From: Prevotella sp. P6B1
Lineage (GTDB): Bacteria; Bacteroidota; Bacteroidia; Bacteroidales; Bacteroidaceae
DNA: 64,000 nt
Assembly (NCBI RefSeq): GCF_000702825.1
Contig: NZ_JNKF01000011.1
Location: 1-64,000, forward strand
Reading direction: 5' to 3'
Made by a program: the position numbers and the translations under genes. Numbering within the stretch: position 1 is the stretch's first letter; every line of letters begins with the position of its first letter. The notes beneath the pieces are model-generated. The model was not told the origin of the DNA. It did not search any database and was given only the letters and a program-made list of their open reading frames with translations. Below are positions 60,909-64,000 of this stretch, piece after piece.

Positions 60909-61736
60909 ATGAATAAAGGTATCATAACATTAGCATGTGTGGCCTTGCTTGTTAGCAGTTGCGCCTCTGAGTTTAACAGTGTCTACAAGTATGGAGACGC
61001 TGATTATAAGTATGAGTACGCAAAAGAGGCATTCGCATGTGGAAAGTTCCAGCAGGCTACTACGCTTCTGGAAGAACTGGTGACTATCAAGAAGGGCTCT
61101 GATGAGGCTCAGGAATGTCTTTATATGTTAGGTATGGCTCAGTATGGTAATATGGATTACGATGCTGCTTCGGAGACCTTCAGGAAATATACGTCCAGCT
61201 ATCCTCGTGGTACTTATGCTGAACTGGCTTATTTCTATGTTGGTCAGTCGCTCTATCAGAGTGCGCCAGAACCCCGTCTCGATCAGTCGCCTACCAATGG
61301 TGCCATCACTGCCTATCAGCAGTTCATAGATCTCTTCCCTGAGTCGCAACTCCGTTCTCAGGCGCAGGCTCGTCTTTATGAGCTGCATGATAAACTGATT
61401 CAGAAGGAGTATCTCTCAGCAGAACTCTACTACAATCTGGGAGGCTATTTCGGAAATATCAACTCGAATGATGAGAGTAACTATAATGCCTGCATCATTA
61501 CGGCTCAGAATTGTCTGAAGAGCTATCCTTATTGCAGTATTCGCGAGGACTTGATGCTGCTGATTATGAAAGCAAAGTTCGAGTTGGCTGAGAACAGTTC
61601 GGAAGAGAAACGCTTGGACCGCTATCGTGATGCAGAGGATGAGTGCTATGGTTTCCTCAATGAGTTCCCCGAGTCAAAGAATGCCCAGTTGGCAGAGAAA
61701 TATATCAATAAGTGCAAAAAAGTTATTAAAGATTAA
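60909..61736 (+). CDS. bamD: Outer-membrane assembly lipoprotein BamD
   Basis: 275 residues with lipoprotein signal LVSSC (Cys18), then about five TPR-like helix pairs (KYEYAKEAFACGKFQQATTLL, cited in part; YDAASETFRKYTSSYPRGTYAELAYF-type). BamD is a periplasm-facing lipoprotein of the beta-barrel assembly machinery. The arrangement bamD, rpoZ-like and DUF4293 is common in Bacteroidota and helps confirm the call. rpoZ follows after 3 bases. Confidence 0.93.
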   Translation: MNKGIITLACVALLVSSCASEFNSVYKYGDADYKYEYAKEAFACGKFQQATTLLEELVTIKKGSDEAQECLYMLGMAQYGNMDYDAASETFRKYTSSYPRGTYAELAYFYVGQSLYQSAPEPRLDQSPTNGAITAYQQFIDLFPESQLRSQAQARLYELHDKLIQKEYLSAELYYNLGGYFGNINSNDESNYNACIITAQNCLKSYPYCSIREDLMLLIMKAKFELAENSSEEKRLDRYRDAEDECYGFLNEFPESKNAQLAEKYINKCKKVIKD

Positions 61737-61739
61737 GAT

Positions 61740-62078
61740 ATGGATTATAAGAAGTCAAAAGCACCGGTTAACACCGTAACACGTAACATTATGGATCTGT
61801 GTGATGACACAGGTAATATCTACGAGAGCGTAGCTATCATTGGCAAGCGTGCTAATCAGATCAGCCTGCAGATTAAGGACGATCTCTCAAAGAAGCTGGC
61901 TGAGTTCGCTTCATACAACGATTCGCTCGAGGAGGTATTCGAGAATCGTGAGCAGATCGAGATTTCTCGTTACTACGAAAAGCTGCCAAAACCAAGTCTT
62001 CTGGCTACTCAGGAGTTTATTGAGGATAAGGTTTACTGGCGTGATCCTTCTCGCGAGAACCAGAACCAGGAAGATTAA
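61740..62078 (+). CDS. rpoZ: RNA polymerase omega subunit (Bacteroidota type)
   Basis: 112 residues. NIYESVAIIGKRANQISLQIK corresponds to the conserved omega region that holds the beta' subunit (given in part as ESVAIIGKRANQI). An extended C-terminal tail (about 75-112) is typical of the Bacteroidota form. It supports RNA polymerase assembly. It is located between bamD and the DUF4293 gene, with spacings of 3 and 1 bases. Confidence 0.9.
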   Translation: MDYKKSKAPVNTVTRNIMDLCDDTGNIYESVAIIGKRANQISLQIKDDLSKKLAEFASYNDSLEEVFENREQIEISRYYEKLPKPSLLATQEFIEDKVYWRDPSRENQNQED

Positions 62079-62079
62079 T

Positions 62080-62541
62080 ATGATACAGCGTAAGCAGACA
62101 TTATATCTTTTGGCGGCCATTATTATGACCGTCATTTGTCTTTGTATGCAGATAGGCTCGTTTAAGCTGGGAGGCATCGAGGTGGCCAGAGTGTATAATC
62201 TTTGGTTTACCGATCCAGTTGGCAAGCACCATTTCGATACATGGCCTCTTATGGCTGTGCTGTTGCCTACTACAGCGATTGCTGCCTATACCATATTTAT
62301 GTATAACAACCGCAAGATGCAGGCGTTGTTCTGTCTCTTCAATGTGTTGTTTATCATTGGCTGGTATGTGGTATTCTTTGTTGTAGGTCAGATGGTGGGC
62401 GATAAGTCGTGGGGTGCTGTTAGTTTCCGTCCCACATGGCCGGCTGTGTTCCCGGCTATCGCATTGATACTCTATCTGATGGCGCGCCGAGCTATCCTGG
62501 CAGATGAAAAGCTGGTCCGCTCGATGGACAGAATCCGATAA
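62080..62541 (+). CDS. DUF4293 membrane protein
   Basis: 153 residues from ATG 62080; the frame is open upstream inside rpoZ, but MIQRKQTLYLLAAIIM is the usual family start. Four membrane segments (about 7-25, 49-70, 77-100 and 118-140). It has a conserved N-terminal IQRKQTLYLL motif. The family is restricted to Bacteroidota and has no known function; it habitually follows rpoZ. Confidence 0.85.
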   Translation: MIQRKQTLYLLAAIIMTVICLCMQIGSFKLGGIEVARVYNLWFTDPVGKHHFDTWPLMAVLLPTTAIAAYTIFMYNNRKMQALFCLFNVLFIIGWYVVFFVVGQMVGDKSWGAVSFRPTWPAVFPAIALILYLMARRAILADEKLVRSMDRIR

Positions 62542-62547
62542 ACACAG

Positions 62548-62576
62548 TAATCCCCTCCACATTTTGGAGGGGATTA
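62548..62576. terminator. Bidirectional hairpin between the DUF4293 and DUF3987 genes
   Basis: TAATCCCCTCC (62548-62558) pairs perfectly with GGAGGGGATTA (62566-62576) around a 7-base loop. The T runs on either side are weak, so it may act with Rho or only as a stable 3' end. Confidence 0.7.
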
Positions 62577-62585
62577 TTGTTAAGG

Positions 62586-64000
62586 TTAGGCCACTTTCTT
62601 TCGGAACTTTTTGTTCGCGCCAACGCCAATTTCTTCAATTAGTTCGAACTTTTTCCATCGGCTTACTGAGCTGCGATAGGATGAGTCGCTGTAGCCAGGG
62701 CCTTTGGCATCCTTCACATCAGCGTAGGTAAACTCCTTGGGCAGTTTGTCGAAGGTGGTTTTGTCGCTGATGGTGCGAACCTCGGCGGGGGCGTTCTGTG
62801 CCTGCTGACTCTCAATCATATTGCCCAGCATGCGCATCTGCGTGTCCAGACAGTAGTCGGCCATCATCAGCATGAAATCTACACAGACCTTTGATTCGCG
62901 CTCCTCACCTGAAAGGAGATAGAACACTACGGCACAACGGAAGGCGATGACTGCTGCACGGCGGCGGAAGTTATCCATCACTTCGTCGTTGTTTTTCAGG
63001 GCCAGTATGCGCTTTTCTTCGACCCATTTGCCGATGGCTTTGCGCAGGCGAGGCGTGTCGACATAGCCTTTCAGTTCGCTCAGTCGGCGTGCTGCCTGCT
63101 GGATGGCTTCCTGCTCCTCGTCTGTCAAGGGGCGATACTTGGGCATCTTGGCAAAACGGGTGTCGGGCAACTCTGAAATCAGTACACGACCACCCAGTCC
63201 GTTCTCGGCATTGTCGCGCTGGAAACATTTGTTGAACGAGCCGTAGGTGCCAAAGATGGTCCAGTTGTAGATTACCTGTACATCGCCCGATTCGGCCAGA
63301 TCGCTGTTGTAATCCTGACCCCATTCGGCACGGTCGAACCCGTAGCGATATACATCGTACTTGGCGCTCCAGTTGCCAGCCGAATTGGTTTTCAGCAGTG
63401 TGTCGAGCTCTTCGCAGAACGAATACACACAATGCCCGGCAGTATTCTTCAGTCGCTTCAGTAGGGTAGAGCACGATACCGTGATGGGCAGCTTGCGGAT
63501 GGGGAACTTGGGCATCTCTTCGGCACGCTCGTTGGCTTTGCGGCACTTGTTCTTCTGCTTGATTACATCCTCCTGACGGCGATAGGCATCCGACTCGTCT
63601 TTCAGAATCTTCATCCAGCACTCTACGGCCTCTTTACAGCCCGATTTACCACCTGCCTGGCGGGCTACGATAATCGACATCAGTCCGAGGTACTGCTTCT
63701 TCTCGTCGGCATACATCACTTCTACCTGGTCGGCATAGGTGGCTGCAATGGGCATGATGGCGCACAGTACGTTCATCTGCATCTCCTTAGGTGCAGCCAT
63801 TACGGGCTCACGCAGGCCTGAGGGCAGCAGTTTGGCTATCAGTTTGCGGCGGTGCTTGTTGCTGGTTTCCTGGGCATCTTCGGCTTCGATGGCTTCTTCA
63901 TCGTCGTTGTCGCCAAAGGCCTCGGCCAGTATCTCACGCTGGCGCTTGGTAAGGGCTGCGTTGGGATCGGTTTTCTTGTAGAAGTCGTCGATGAGCTTCT
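62586..64000 (-). CDS. DUF3987-type protein (5' end outside window)
   Basis: The frame is open to the right edge, so the N-terminus is missing; 470 residues are visible. An acidic linker (about 24-48, with DDEEAIEAED) is followed by QMNVLCAIMPIAATYADQV-like and IIVARQAGGKSG, a degenerate P-loop, then CEELDTLLK and VIYNWTIFGTYGSF, which I associate with DUF3987, a helicase/primase-like family frequent in Bacteroidota and often beside VirE-type or mobile genes. The C-terminal 60 residues (KEFTYADVKDA, SYRSSVSRWKKFELIEEIG) look like a winged helix. The role is unknown. Confidence 0.75.
   Translation of the reverse strand, partial: KLIDDFYKKTDPNAALTKRQREILAEAFGDNDDEEAIEAEDAQETSNKHRRKLIAKLLPSGLREPVMAAPKEMQMNVLCAIMPIAATYADQVEVMYADEKKQYLGLMSIIVARQAGGKSGCKEAVECWMKILKDESDAYRRQEDVIKQKNKCRKANERAEEMPKFPIRKLPITVSCSTLLKRLKNTAGHCVYSFCEELDTLLKTNSAGNWSAKYDVYRYGFDRAEWGQDYNSDLAESGDVQVIYNWTIFGTYGSFNKCFQRDNAENGLGGRVLISELPDTRFAKMPKYRPLTDEEQEAIQQAARRLSELKGYVDTPRLRKAIGKWVEEKRILALKNNDEVMDNFRRRAAVIAFRCAVVFYLLSGEERESKVCVDFMLMMADYCLDTQMRMLGNMIESQQAQNAPAEVRTISDKTTFDKLPKEFTYADVKDAKGPGYSDSSYRSSVSRWKKFELIEEIGVGANKKFRKKVA

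Noticed and set aside
61840..62079. Extended start for the DUF4293 gene
   Set aside because: The extension lies within rpoZ in another frame; the family start at 62080 fits the operon spacing.
1..64000. tRNA, rRNA, CRISPR arrays, insertion sequences
   Set aside because: Gaps were read on both strands; I saw no cloverleaf with a T-loop GTTCGA-type core, no regularly spaced repeats, and no transposase or integrase coding sequence.

Overview
The window looks like a chromosomal segment of a Bacteroidota bacterium, most likely a Prevotellaceae member (Prevotella, Segatella or a relative). Many genes are preceded by the phylum's -7 element TAnnTTTG, several with a TTTG -33 box about 20 bases upstream. 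Shine-Dalgarno sites are mostly weak. The gene families also fit: a BspA-like leucine-rich-repeat giant with a sorting-type C-terminus, BACON and LruC lipoproteins, the Bacteroidota RpoZ-like omega, DUF4293, DUF4468, a Porin_10-type porin and a DUF3987 protein. Obligate or facultative anaerobic life is suggested by class III ribonucleotide reductase (nrdD-nrdG), rubrerythrin and menaquinone synthesis (menA).

Layout. 1-12 kb holds surface and secreted proteins: a BspA-like protein cut by the left edge, a BACON-domain lipoprotein and an LruC-domain lipoprotein. 12.1-36 kb is a large cell-surface polysaccharide region. It has an esterase plus GT4-like pair, several GT2 enzymes, an acyltransferase, and a leftward cluster led by a response regulator, an unusual initiating sugar transferase, a short TolC-like protein, a Wzz-like chain-length protein, a Wzy/ligase-like polymerase and three GT2 enzymes. 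A second leftward unit with its own promoter encodes a Wzm/Wzt ABC exporter and an unrecognised protein. xylB (rightward) separates this from manC-gmd-fcl, which makes GDP-mannose and GDP-L-fucose and probably feeds the assembly enzymes.

36-64 kb is mainly housekeeping. It contains dedA, a TPR protein, glnS and mltG (one leftward unit); a DPE2-like malQ with a HAD phosphatase; ribE with a long structured leader; a degenerate WecB-like protein; rubrerythrin; nrdDG behind a striking 47-base inverted-repeat pair; ansA; uxaC; an RluA-type pseudouridine synthase; two very small membrane-protein genes; an HD hydrolase; menA; a porin unit; uvrB; bamD-rpoZ-DUF4293; and a DUF3987 gene cut by the right edge.

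The most unusual items are the structured RNA ahead of ribE, the nested inverted repeats ahead of nrdD, the sugar transferase with a receiver-like N-terminus and an acidic insertion, the epimerase-like protein lacking expected catalytic residues, and the mixture of polymerase-type and ABC-type export genes in one polysaccharide locus. I saw no rRNA, tRNA, CRISPR array, transposase or integrase.
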